Origin: DASQFQ01 sp963802905
Lineage (GTDB): Bacteria; Actinomycetota; Thermoleophilia; Solirubrobacterales; Solirubrobacteraceae
DNA: 64,000 nucleotides
Direction: 5' to 3'
NCBI GenBank assembly: GCA_963802905.1
Contig: CAWDKH010000019.1
Location: forward strand, 1-64,000
Shown: one piece after another, positions 42,284 to 50,200 of the stretch
Layout of the letters: each line of letters opens with the position of its first letter
Position numbering within the stretch: the first letter of the stretch is position 1
Made by a program: the position numbers and the translations under genes
The notes under the pieces: model-generated
Database searches by the model: none
What the model was told of the DNA's origin: nothing
The model's input: only the letters and a program-made list of their open reading frames with translations

Positions 42284-43165
42284 GTGAGCGATCTCCGCGA
42301 GCTCGCCTTCTCCATCGCCTACCGGATGCTCGGCAGCGTCGCCGAGGCGGAGGACGTCGCGCAGGAAGCGCTGCTGCGCCTGCACAGCGCGCATGGCGTC
42401 AAGAACCCCCCCGCGTTCATCACCACGGCGACGACCCGCCTTGCCATCGACGTCCTGCGCTCCGCCCGCGTGCGCCGCGAGGCCTACACCGGCTCCTGGC
42501 TGCCCGAGCCGCTGGTCGAGGAGGACGCCGGCCGCCGCGTCGAGGACGAGGAGGCCGTCTCGCTCGCCTTCCTCGTCTTGCTCGAGCGGCTCAATCCCGA
42601 CGAGCGCGCCGTGCTCGTGCTGCGCGAGTCCTTCGACTACCCGTTCTCCGACATCGCCGAGATCCTCGACATCTCCGAGCCCAACGCGCGCCAGATCCTC
42701 AGCCGCGCCCGCCGCCGCATCGACGACGAGCGCCCGCGCTTCGACTCCGACCCGCGCGAGCGCGGCCGGCTCGTCGCACGCTTCCTCGACGCCGCCCGCG
42801 AGGGCGACATGGAGGGTCTCGTCGCCCTGCTCGCCCCCGACGCCGTGATGATCGGCGACGGCGGCGGCAAGGCACGTGCCATCGCCGCCCCGATGCACGG
42901 TGCCGCCCGCATCGCCCGCGCCTTGCTCGCCTTCTACAAGATCTCCGAGGAGTGGGGCGTCAGCTTCGAGCCCGCGATCGTCAACGGCCAGCCCGGCTTC
43001 CGCACCGTCGCGCCCGACGGCCGGCTCGTCAACATCACGTCGCTCGACGTCGAAGGCGGCGCGATCACCCGCCTGCACTCGATCGTCAACCCCGACAAGC
43101 TGGCCCACCTCGGGCCGACATCCGACGTCGCGCTGCGCCCGGTGCGGACAACCCCACCGGCATGA
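42284..43165 (+). CDS. ECF41-family RNA polymerase sigma factor with SnoaL-like C-terminal domain
   Basis: A 293-residue protein from GTG 42284. Region 2 (residues about 5-65) contains FSIAYRMLGSVAEAEDVAQE; region 4 (about 105-155) contains LNPDERAVLVLRESFDYPFS and ILDISEPNARQILSRARRRI. The C-terminal about 120 residues are a SnoaL-like domain with the ECF41 hallmark DGGGK. In this group the C-terminal domain replaces an anti-sigma factor and controls activity in cis. The exact promoter for the divergent epimerase supports the assignment. Confidence 0.93.
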   Translation: MSDLRELAFSIAYRMLGSVAEAEDVAQEALLRLHSAHGVKNPPAFITTATTRLAIDVLRSARVRREAYTGSWLPEPLVEEDAGRRVEDEEAVSLAFLVLLERLNPDERAVLVLRESFDYPFSDIAEILDISEPNARQILSRARRRIDDERPRFDSDPRERGRLVARFLDAAREGDMEGLVALLAPDAVMIGDGGGKARAIAAPMHGAARIARALLAFYKISEEWGVSFEPAIVNGQPGFRTVAPDGRLVNITSLDVEGGAITRLHSIVNPDKLAHLGPTSDVALRPVRTTPPA

Positions 43166-43216
43166 CGCCAGCCACCCCCCGTGCGGGGCGGCTTCGCAAC
43201 GGCGATATTGCTCCAC

Positions 43217-43321
43217 ATGCTCAACACGCCCTACACCAACTCCCGCCGCGTGATGGATCACTCCAGCCGCGTCGCCGTTGTCCGCGAGGCTCCCCGCCCC
43301 GCAGTCAACCTGGCGTGGTGA
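43217..43321 (+). CDS. small ORF, 34 residues, followed by a hairpin
   Basis: ATG 43217 opens a 34-codon frame (MLNTPYTNSRRVMDHSSRVA ... AVNLAW). It has several Arg and no hydrophobic helix. There is no strong ribosome-binding site. It is the first of two small frames in a 500-base stretch without a larger gene, each followed by a near-identical hairpin. Confidence 0.35.
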   Translation: MLNTPYTNSRRVMDHSSRVAVVREAPRPAVNLAW

Positions 43322-43364
43322 GCTGACCCTCCTCCACCACGCAGTTCTCCCTCCTCTGACCGGC

Positions 43365-43397
43365 GCCCGCCTCGCTTTCCCCCCAAGCGAGGCGGGC
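43365..43397 (+). terminator. hairpin copy 1, GC-rich 13-bp stem
   Basis: GCCCGCCTCGCTT (43365-43377) pairs perfectly with AAGCGAGGCGGGC (43385-43397) around a C-rich 7-base loop. The stem shares its first 11 bases with the hairpin at 43609-43645. Confidence 0.55.
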
Positions 43398-43495
43398 GTC
43401 GGAGGTTAAAGGCCGATGGTGGGGCTGCCCGCACCCCCAGACACCCGCCAGCCCCCGTTCGAGAGAGCCGCTCGAGCGGGAGACTTCCGAGCACG

Positions 43496-43594
43496 ATGAC
43501 GACGCATTCCTTCCCCAGCCGCTCCCGCCGAGCCGACTCCCACGGCCCGGCGCCCCGCGTACAGCGGCTCGGCGTCGCGAGCTCGCTCATCTGA
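43496..43594 (+). CDS. small ORF, 32 residues, followed by a hairpin
   Basis: ATG 43496 opens a 32-codon frame, MTTHSFPSRSRRADSHGPAP followed by RVQRLGVASSLI. It is basic and Ser/Arg-rich. It ends 14 bases before a hairpin closely related to the one after the first small frame. Whether it is translated cannot be judged from sequence alone. Confidence 0.35.
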   Translation: MTTHSFPSRSRRADSHGPAPRVQRLGVASSLI

Positions 43595-43608
43595 GCCCCC
43601 TTCGCCGT

Positions 43609-43645
43609 CGCCCGCCTCGCCACCCCTTCCCCGGCGAGGCGGGCG
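43609..43645 (+). terminator. hairpin copy 2, GC-rich 13-bp stem
   Basis: CGCCCGCCTCGCC (43609-43621) pairs perfectly with GGCGAGGCGGGCG (43633-43645). No U-tract follows. It resembles copy 1, so either a duplicated cassette or a dispersed palindromic repeat. Confidence 0.55.
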
Positions 43646-43682
43646 CCGGTCTGCCCACGGTCGGTTAGGGTCGCCGCGGGGG

Positions 43683-45878
43683 ATGGCCGAGGGGACCGTC
43701 ACAGAAGGCTGGCTGCATGACACGCTCGAGCAGCTGATCACTCAGATCCGCGCGCTGCTCGACGTCACCGGCGTGGCGTTCGTCACCGTCGACGAGGAGC
43801 GCGCGACGATCCGTCCCGCCGCCGCCTGGTTCACCAGCGACGACGCCTCGCGCGCGTTCACCCCGCTGCTCAACCGCCCCTACGACCCCGAGCGCGGCGG
43901 CGTGACCGAGGCGGCGGTCGAGTCGGGCACGGCGGTGCTGATCCCGCGGATCAGCGAGTGGCCCGGCGCCGAGGGCCTTCGCGACCGCCTGTCCGAGCAC
44001 CTCGACGACCAGCTCGCGCAGCTCGCGTGGGACTTCTACGCGACCGCCTCGTTCATCTCCGCGCCCGTGCGCACCGCCGGCGGCCGCACGTTCGGCGTGC
44101 TGGCGATCTCCTCCAACCCGCCGCTGCGCCCGCTCAACGCGGAGGATCTGCGCTCGGTCGAGGTGTTCGCGCGGCTCGCCGCCCTGGCGCTCGAGCGCTC
44201 CGAGCTGCTCGAGCGCGAGGTGGGGCTGCGCCGCGAGGAGGGGCTGCTCAACCGCGCGCTGCAGGCGGTGGCCGCCTCGATCGACCTCGAGGCCATCTAC
44301 CGCGCGATCGTCGAGCATGCGGCCGAGCTGTCAGGCGCCTCGAGCGTGCTGCTGACCCGCTACGACCCCGGCCAGCGCGAGCTGCGCCACGTCGCCGGCA
44401 GCCACGTCAGCGAGCGCGTCGCCCGGGCGCGCTTCCGGCTCGGCGAGGGCATGATCGGACGCGTGGCGGCCTCCGGGCAGCCCTACGTGTCCACGCCCGA
44501 GGACCACGAGCGCTTCGTGCGCTGGGTGATCGAGACCGAGCGGATCGGCTCGTTCATGCACGTGCCGATCATCCTCGGCGGGCGGCTGTTCGGCGTCCTC
44601 ACCGCCTCACACGACATCGAGGGCCGCTTCGGCGAGGACGACCTGCGGCGGCTTGCCGCGTTCGGCGTCGGCGCGGCCGGCGCGATCGCCCACGGGCTCG
44701 AGTTCGAGCACGAGCGGCGGATCGCCCGCGCGCTGACGGCAGGCTTCGTGCCCGGGCCGCCCGACCCGATGACGGGGCTGGAGCTCGGCCTCATCTACGA
44801 GCCGGTCGCGCACGAGGTCGGCGGCGGCGACGTGTTCGGCGTCTGGACGCTGCCCAGCGGCGCGGTCGCCGTGCTGATCGGCGATGTCAGCGGCAAGGGC
44901 CTCGAGGTGGCGGCCGCCAGCGCGATGGTGCGCTTCTTCGTCGAGGCGCGCGCGTGGGACACCGAGTCGCCGGCCGAGGTGCTCGCCCAGGCCAACCGGA
45001 TCCTGCGTACGCGGATGCGCCGCGGGGGCTTCGCCACCGCGTTCCTCGCGGTGATCGAGGACGGGCGCGTGCGCTACTGCAACGCGGGGCACCCGCCGCC
45101 GTGCCTGCTGCGCGCGGACGGCAGCTCGCAGCCGCTGCCCGGCAGCGGGCTGCCGCTCGGGATCGAGGCCGACGGCCAGCACGAGGAGCGCGAGGTCACG
45201 ATGGAGCTCGGCGACGTGCTGTTCGCCGCCACCGACGGCCTGCTGGAGACCCGCCGCGCGGGCGAGTTCTTCGGCGACGACCGGCTGACCGAGCTGCTGT
45301 CTGAGCACGGGCGCACGACGCCGCCACAGCAGCTCGCCGAGCTCGTGTTCGCCGCCGCGCAGGAGTGGGCGCCGGTGCTCCACGACGACGTCGTCGTGCT
45401 CGTGCTGCGTCGCGGGCCCGAGGTCGAGCTGCGCGACGAGCCGGCGAGCGGACGGGCCGCGCAGGCGCTGTACGCCGAGTACCAGGCGCTCGTGCGCGAG
45501 CGGCTCGGGCTGGAGTTCGAGCCGACCGAGGCGATCTTCGCGAGCGAGCGGACGTTCGACGAGCCGCGCTCCGCCTTCGTCGTCGTCTACGCGCGCGGGC
45601 GGCCGGTCGCGTGCGGCGGGCTGCGCTCGCTGGGGCCGGAGCTGGCCGAGATCAAGCGCATGTTCGTGACCGCGGACGCGCGCAGGCGGGGGCACGCGCG
45701 GCGTCTGCTGGCCGAGCTCGAGCGGCGGGCCGCCGCCCAGGGTGCGCGCCGGGTGCGCCTGCTCACCACCGACGTGCTGACCGAGGCGCGGGCGCTCTAC
45801 GCCTCCGCGGGCTACGCCGAGGTCGAGGTGGCGGAGGCGGACGGCCGCCGTGACGCGTGGTGGGAGAAGCACCTCTGA
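43683..45878 (+). CDS. GAF-GAF-SpoIIE phosphatase fused to a GNAT acetyltransferase
   Basis: A 731-residue protein. Two GAF sensor domains (about residues 20-170 and 195-345; the second ends HVPIILGGRLFGVLTASHDI) precede a PP2C-type SpoIIE phosphatase (about 365-580) with AVLIGDVSGKGLEVAAASAM and LFAATDGLLETR. The usual GGDxYD metal motif is GGGDVFG here. The last about 130 residues are a GNAT acetyltransferase: FVVVYARGRPVACGGLRSLG, then VTADARRRGHARRLLAELER, the acetyl-CoA loop, and ARALYASAGYAEV. SpoIIE phosphatases usually reset anti-anti-sigma factors; adding an acetyltransferase in cis is unusual. No anti-sigma gene is adjacent. Confidence 0.88.
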   Translation: MAEGTVTEGWLHDTLEQLITQIRALLDVTGVAFVTVDEERATIRPAAAWFTSDDASRAFTPLLNRPYDPERGGVTEAAVESGTAVLIPRISEWPGAEGLRDRLSEHLDDQLAQLAWDFYATASFISAPVRTAGGRTFGVLAISSNPPLRPLNAEDLRSVEVFARLAALALERSELLEREVGLRREEGLLNRALQAVAASIDLEAIYRAIVEHAAELSGASSVLLTRYDPGQRELRHVAGSHVSERVARARFRLGEGMIGRVAASGQPYVSTPEDHERFVRWVIETERIGSFMHVPIILGGRLFGVLTASHDIEGRFGEDDLRRLAAFGVGAAGAIAHGLEFEHERRIARALTAGFVPGPPDPMTGLELGLIYEPVAHEVGGGDVFGVWTLPSGAVAVLIGDVSGKGLEVAAASAMVRFFVEARAWDTESPAEVLAQANRILRTRMRRGGFATAFLAVIEDGRVRYCNAGHPPPCLLRADGSSQPLPGSGLPLGIEADGQHEEREVTMELGDVLFAATDGLLETRRAGEFFGDDRLTELLSEHGRTTPPQQLAELVFAAAQEWAPVLHDDVVVLVLRRGPEVELRDEPASGRAAQALYAEYQALVRERLGLEFEPTEAIFASERTFDEPRSAFVVVYARGRPVACGGLRSLGPELAEIKRMFVTADARRRGHARRLLAELERRAAAQGARRVRLLTTDVLTEARALYASAGYAEVEVAEADGRRDAWWEKHL

Positions 45879-45953
45879 GGTGTGGTCTTCCGCACCTGGA
45901 GATGCCAGGTCACCCCCGTAGGCGTCCCATCCCCGCGGTGGAACGCTTCACCC

Positions 45954-46157
45954 ATGAACACGATCGAGCTTCGCACCCAGCTGAAGGCCCTCGAGGCCGA
46001 GCGCGCTGCCGCGGCGGAGTGGGGTCTGACCGGCGTGCCCGCCTACATCAACGATCTCGACGGCGAGATCGAGGTCTGGCGCGCGGCCTACACCACGGCA
46101 GCCGTGACGGAGATCGCCTCGCTGCGCTCCGCGCTGTCGGGCCCGCAAGTCGGCTGA
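45954..46157 (+). CDS. small soluble protein, 67 residues
   Basis: ATG 45954 begins MNTIELRTQLKALEAERAAA, a helical start, followed by GVPAYINDLDGEIEVWRAAY and another helix. It lies between larger genes with a 75-base upstream gap. The helical, charged composition resembles small coiled proteins of unknown role. An in-frame GTG at 45882 is a less likely start. Confidence 0.55.
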   Translation: MNTIELRTQLKALEAERAAAAEWGLTGVPAYINDLDGEIEVWRAAYTTAAVTEIASLRSALSGPQVG

Positions 46158-46186
46158 CGCGCTAGCCCTGCTATGCGTGGAGGCGC

Positions 46187-47437
46187 TTGCCGCGCCTCGC
46201 CGTTGACGTCTCCTCGCTGCGCGAGTCGCGCGACCTGCGACTCCTCGTCGCGGGCAACCTCGTCACCGGGCTCGGCACCCAGGCCGCGCTCGTCGCGCTG
46301 CCGTTCCAGATCTACACGCAGACCCGCTCGGCGTTCCTGACGGGCCTGCTCGGCGCGGTCGAGCTCGTGCCGCTGATCGTCCTCGCGCTCCTCGGCGGCG
46401 CGATCGCCGACCGCTTCGACCGGCGCCGGCTGCTGCTGCTCGACCAGATCGCGCTCGTGCTGTGCGCGGGCGCGCTGGCGGCCGCGTCGTTCGCGCTCGA
46501 CGAGGTCCCGGTCTGGTTCCTTTACGTGATCGGTGGCCTGCTCGCGGGCTTCGGCGCGGTCCAGAACGTCACGCGCTCGGCGATCCTCCCGAACCTCGTC
46601 CGGCCGGCGAAGCTGCGCTCGGCGCTCGCGCTCAGCTTCGGGCTCTACCAGCTGACGCTCGTCATCGGGCCCGGTCTCGGCGGGCTGCTGATCGCCGCCG
46701 CCGGGGTGGAGTGGGCCTACGTTGCCGACGCGGCCTCGTGTGCCGCGATGGTGGTGGCGCTGATCGGGATGGCGCCGCAGCCGCCGCAGAGCGACGGGAC
46801 CCCGCTCGTCGGCATCCGCCGCTCGATCGGCGACGGGCTGCGGTTCGTGCGCGGCAACCAGGCGCTGATGGGCTCGTTCGCGATCGACCTGCTGGCGATG
46901 ACGTTCGGCATGCCGCGGGCGCTGTTCGCCGTGCTCGCCGTCGACGTCTACGGCGCGGGCGCGTCCGGCACCGGTCTCCTCTACGCGGCCGTGTCGGCGG
47001 GCGCGACCGTGGCGGCGCTCACCACCGGTTGGCTCGAGCACGCCCGGCGGCTCGGGCTGATCGTGATCTGGGCCGTGGTCGTGTGGGGCGGCGCGATCGC
47101 GGGCGCCGGCCTGGTCGGCTCGCTGTGGGCGGCCGCCGCGCTGCTGTGCATCGCCGGCGCCGCCGACAGCGTCTCCGCGGTCTGTCGCAGCACGATCAAC
47201 CAGACCGTGACACCGGACGCCATGCGCGGGCGGATGTCGTCGGTCTTCAGCCTCGTGGTGACGAGCGGCCCGCGCCTCGGCGACGTCGAGGCCGGCTCGG
47301 TCGCCGGGCTCACCAGCCCGCGCTTCAGCGTCGTCTCCGGCGGAGTGGCCTGCGTCGCGGGCGTCGCGCTGATCCTGATCGCCTTCCCCGCCCTGCTGCG
47401 CTACGACGCCGAAGAGGTAATAGCGTCACCACCGTGA
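46187..47437 (+). CDS. major facilitator superfamily transporter
   Basis: A 416-residue, about twelve-helix protein from TTG 46187, with GGAGG just upstream. VTGLGTQAALVALPFQIYTQ and GGAIADRFDRRRLLLLDQIA (the loop 2-3 motif) are typical of the MFS group that also includes enterobactin exporter EntS. The stop overlaps the GTG of folP (GTGA). Substrate unknown; export of a small molecule is the usual function. Confidence 0.88.
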   Translation: MPRLAVDVSSLRESRDLRLLVAGNLVTGLGTQAALVALPFQIYTQTRSAFLTGLLGAVELVPLIVLALLGGAIADRFDRRRLLLLDQIALVLCAGALAAASFALDEVPVWFLYVIGGLLAGFGAVQNVTRSAILPNLVRPAKLRSALALSFGLYQLTLVIGPGLGGLLIAAAGVEWAYVADAASCAAMVVALIGMAPQPPQSDGTPLVGIRRSIGDGLRFVRGNQALMGSFAIDLLAMTFGMPRALFAVLAVDVYGAGASGTGLLYAAVSAGATVAALTTGWLEHARRLGLIVIWAVVVWGGAIAGAGLVGSLWAAAALLCIAGAADSVSAVCRSTINQTVTPDAMRGRMSSVFSLVVTSGPRLGDVEAGSVAGLTSPRFSVVSGGVACVAGVALILIAFPALLRYDAEEVIASPP

Positions 47438-48264
47438 GCTTCACGATCATGGGCGTCGTCAACGTGACGCCGGACTCGTTCTCCGACGGCGGCCGCTTCC
47501 TCGACGCCCGCACGGCGATCGAGCACGGTAAGGAGCTCGCCGCGCAAGGCGCCGCGATCCTCGACGTCGGCGGCGAGTCGACGCGCCCCGGCGCCGACCC
47601 GGTGCCGGTCGAAATGGAGCTGCAGCGCGTGATCCCGGTCGTCGAGGGGCTCGCGGGCACGGCACGCGTCTCGGTCGACACCTCGAAGACGGCGGTGGCC
47701 GCCGCCGCGCTCGACGCCGGCGCGGACTACGTCAACGACGTCACCGCCTTCCGCTCCGATCCCGACCTCGCGGGGCTCGTGGCCGAGCGCGGCGTCGACT
47801 GCTGCCTGATGCACATGCTGGGCACGCCGCGCACGATGCAGGACGACCCGCGCTACGACGACGTGGTGGCGGACGTCAAGGCGTTCCTCGAGGAGCGGCT
47901 GGCGTTTGCGGTCGGCGAGGGGATCGCCGAGGAGCGCGTGATGCTCGACCCCGGCATCGGCTTCGGCAAGACCGTCGAGCACAACCTTGCGCTGATCGCG
48001 CGGCTGGACGAGCTCGTCGCGATCGGGCGCCCGCTCGTGTTCGGCGTCTCGCGCAAGTCGTTCCTCGGCAAGCTGACCGGCCGCGGCGTCGAAGAGCGGG
48101 CCGTCGCGACCGCCGCCGCGAACGTGCTCGCACTCGAGCGCGGCGCCTCGGTGTTCCGCGTCCACGACGTCCCGGAGACGCTCGATGCGCTCACGGTGGC
48201 GGCTGCTACGTTGGCGGGCCGATGGCCCGTGACGAGCCCGAGGACTACGACGACGACGACCTGA
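47434..48264 (+). CDS. folP: dihydropteroate synthase
   Basis: A 276-residue TIM-barrel enzyme that joins p-aminobenzoate to dihydropterin pyrophosphate in folate synthesis. MGVVNVTPDSFSDGGRFLDA and LDVGGESTRPGADPVP are the two family signatures; VSVDTSKTAVAAAAL, YVNDVTAF, LDPGIGFGKTVEHNLALI and FGVSRKSFLGKLTGR follow. GTG 47434 overlaps the MFS stop. The C-terminus runs 43 bases into folB and ends in a Thr tract encoded by the acidic repeat of folB in another frame. Confidence 0.95.
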   Translation: MSFTIMGVVNVTPDSFSDGGRFLDARTAIEHGKELAAQGAAILDVGGESTRPGADPVPVEMELQRVIPVVEGLAGTARVSVDTSKTAVAAAALDAGADYVNDVTAFRSDPDLAGLVAERGVDCCLMHMLGTPRTMQDDPRYDDVVADVKAFLEERLAFAVGEGIAEERVMLDPGIGFGKTVEHNLALIARLDELVAIGRPLVFGVSRKSFLGKLTGRGVEERAVATAAANVLALERGASVFRVHDVPETLDALTVAAATLAGRWPVTSPRTTTTTT

Positions 48265-48662
48265 CGGACGACGACGACGACGAACGGGAAGGTCCGGAAG
48301 TCGGCGTCACGGTCGAGATCGTCGGCCTCTCGCTGTACACCCACCATGGCGTCTCCGCCGCCGAGCGCGAGATCGGCCAGCGGCTCGTGCTCGACGTGCG
48401 CTTCGACGTCGGCGAGCCGGACGCGCTGGTGACCGACCGCGTCGAGGACACCGTCGACTACGGCGAGGTCTGCCAGGTGATCGCGCTCGTCGCCCAGGCG
48501 CGCTCGTACAAGACGCTCGAGCGGCTGTGCGCGGTGATCGCCGACCGGCTCGCGTCGCAGTTCGGCGCCGAGAGCGTGACGGTGAAGGCGAGCAAGCCCG
48601 AGCCGCCGATCCCGCTGCCGGTCGAAGAGGTCTCGGTCGAGGTGTGGCGAGAGGAGCATTGA
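48222..48662 (+). CDS. folB: dihydroneopterin aldolase
   Basis: A 146-residue protein. An acidic N-terminal extension (EDYDDDDLTDDDDDEREG) precedes the aldolase fold: VGLSLYTHHGVSAAEREIGQ with the catalytic-site Glu, LVLDVRFDVG, VDYGEVCQVI, FGAESVTVKASKPEPP. It converts dihydroneopterin to hydroxymethyl-dihydropterin. The acidic extension is unusual for the family and overlaps the end of folP. The stop overlaps the TTG start of the next gene (TTGA). Confidence 0.92.
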   Translation: MARDEPEDYDDDDLTDDDDDEREGPEVGVTVEIVGLSLYTHHGVSAAEREIGQRLVLDVRFDVGEPDALVTDRVEDTVDYGEVCQVIALVAQARSYKTLERLCAVIADRLASQFGAESVTVKASKPEPPIPLPVEEVSVEVWREEH

Positions 48663-49606
48663 CCGACGACGGCCCTCGCTGGGGCCGTCGGCCGGTGGTG
48701 TCGGGAATCTGCGGGGCGCTGGCGATCGCGTTCTCGGCCGTGCTCGTGCGGCTCGCGCACGAGAGCCCGAGCACCGCGGCGGTGTTCCGATGCGTGTACG
48801 CAGTGCCGCTGCTCGCGGTGCTGGCCGCGCGCGAGACCCGCGCATACGGGAAGCGCTCGGCGCACGACCGCCGGCTCGGCGCGGTCGCCGGCGTGCTCTT
48901 CTCGGCCGACCTGATCCTCTGGCACCACTCGATCGCGAACGTCGGCGCCGGGCTCGCGACCGTGCTCGGCAACCTCCAGGTCGTGCTCGTCGCCTTCGCC
49001 GCCTGGGCGGTGCTGGGCGAGCGCCCGGAGCGGCGGATCGTGACCGCGGTGCCGGTCGTGTTCGTCGGCGCGGTGATGATCTCGGGCGCGCTGGAGCACG
49101 GCGCGTACGGCGCCGACCCGGTGCTCGGCACGATGTACGGCGTACTGACCACGCTCGCCTACACGGGCTTCCTGCTCGTGCTGCGCCAGATCAACCGCGA
49201 CGTACGGCGGCCGGCCGGGCCGCTGCTCGACGCGACCGCGGTGGCGGCCGTCGTCTCGATCGCTGCGGGGGCGCTGGTCGGCGACGTCGACCTCGTCCCG
49301 AGCTGGCCCTCTCACGGCTGGCTGCTGCTGCTCGCGCTGACGTCGCAGGTGCTCGGCTGGCTGCTGATCTCGGTCTCGCTGCCGCGGCTGCCGGCGGCGC
49401 TGACCTCGGTGTTGCTGCTCGTGCAGCCGATCGGCGCGGTGCTGCTCGCGGTGCTGATCCTGGGCGAGGAGCCGTCGGGGCTCCAGCTCGCCGGCGTGGC
49501 GGTGATCCTCGCCGGAGTGTGCCTGGCGACGATGAAGCAACCCTCGACCAGGGGTCAGACCCCTTTAGAAGAGTTGAGGGTTGACGTCGAAGTAAGTAGT
49601 CACTAA
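48659..49606 (+). CDS. EamA-family (DMT) transporter
   Basis: A 315-residue, ten-helix protein from TTG 48659 with GAGGAG upstream. The two EamA repeats are visible as ILWHHSIANVGAGLATVLGN and LTSVLLLVQPIGAVLLAVLI followed by LGEEPSGLQLAGVAVILAG. It is a drug/metabolite transporter of unknown substrate. The C-terminal about 20 residues are encoded by a REP-like palindrome (49550-49568) and by the promoter of the following TetR gene, so the original stop was probably lost by insertion of the repeat. Confidence 0.88.
   Translation: MTDDGPRWGRRPVVSGICGALAIAFSAVLVRLAHESPSTAAVFRCVYAVPLLAVLAARETRAYGKRSAHDRRLGAVAGVLFSADLILWHHSIANVGAGLATVLGNLQVVLVAFAAWAVLGERPERRIVTAVPVVFVGAVMISGALEHGAYGADPVLGTMYGVLTTLAYTGFLLVLRQINRDVRRPAGPLLDATAVAAVVSIAAGALVGDVDLVPSWPSHGWLLLLALTSQVLGWLLISVSLPRLPAALTSVLLLVQPIGAVLLAVLILGEEPSGLQLAGVAVILAGVCLATMKQPSTRGQTPLEELRVDVEVSSH
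49550..49568. repeat. fourth GGGGTCWGACCCC palindromic repeat
   Basis: AGGGGTCAGACCCCTTTAG matches the copies at 15999-16090, with A at the centre. It lies inside the last codons of the EamA gene, 12 bases before the -35 of the TetR gene. Confidence 0.65.
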
Positions 49607-49609
49607 CCT
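49581..49609 (+). promoter_or_regulatory. promoter of the TetR gene, leaderless, with possible operator
   Basis: TTGACG, a 17-base spacer and TAACCT (49604-49609) form a near-consensus promoter whose -10 ends 6 bases before the ATG at 49616. The spacer contains TAAGT-AGTC-ACTAA, an imperfect dyad that could be the autoregulatory operator. Confidence 0.65.
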
Positions 49610-49615
49610 CAGTCC

Positions 49616-50200
49616 ATGCCTGCCGCCCCGACCATGCGCCGCTCCGCCGAGGAGCGCCGCCGCGAGATCGTCGAGATCGCGATCTCCCACTTCGCGCAAC
49701 ACGGCTACAACGGCACCTCCACCGACACCGTCGCGCGCGAGGCCGGGATCTCCCAGCCCTACCTGTTCCGCCTCTTTGGGACCAAGCGGGAGCTGTTCCT
49801 TGCCTGCCACGCGGCGATGCACGACCGCATCGCCGAGACGTTCGCCGCCGCGGCGCGCGACCGCCCGCAGGACGAGCGCATGAAGGCGATGGGCGACGCG
49901 TACACGAACCTGCTCACGGACCGCAACGCGCTTCTGTTCCAGATGCAGAGCTACGCGGCCTGCGCGGACCCGGAGATCCAGACGTTCGTGCGCGAGCGCT
50001 TCGCCACGCTCGTGCGCCAGGTCCAGGTCGCGACCGGCGCGACGCCGGCCGAGCTGTGGTCGTTCTTCTCCCACGGGATGCTGCTCAACGTCATCGCCGC
50101 CGTCGATCTCGACGTGCTCGCCGTCGGCGAGGAGTGGGCCGCGTGCTGGGTCGATCCCGGCGCGATGCTCGAGGAAGCCGCCGCGGCCCAGTCGGGCTGA
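49616..50200 (+). CDS. TetR-family transcriptional regulator
   Basis: A 194-residue protein. The N-terminal helix-turn-helix is at residues about 12-58 (IVEIAISHFAQHGYNGTSTD ... ISQPYLFRLFGTKRELFLAC). The C-terminal ligand domain is all helical. Its stop overlaps the ATG of the MMPL gene (TGATG), so it almost certainly controls that efflux gene and itself, in the AcrR/MmpR manner. Confidence 0.92.
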   Translation: MPAAPTMRRSAEERRREIVEIAISHFAQHGYNGTSTDTVAREAGISQPYLFRLFGTKRELFLACHAAMHDRIAETFAAAARDRPQDERMKAMGDAYTNLLTDRNALLFQMQSYAACADPEIQTFVRERFATLVRQVQVATGATPAELWSFFSHGMLLNVIAAVDLDVLAVGEEWAACWVDPGAMLEEAAAAQSG

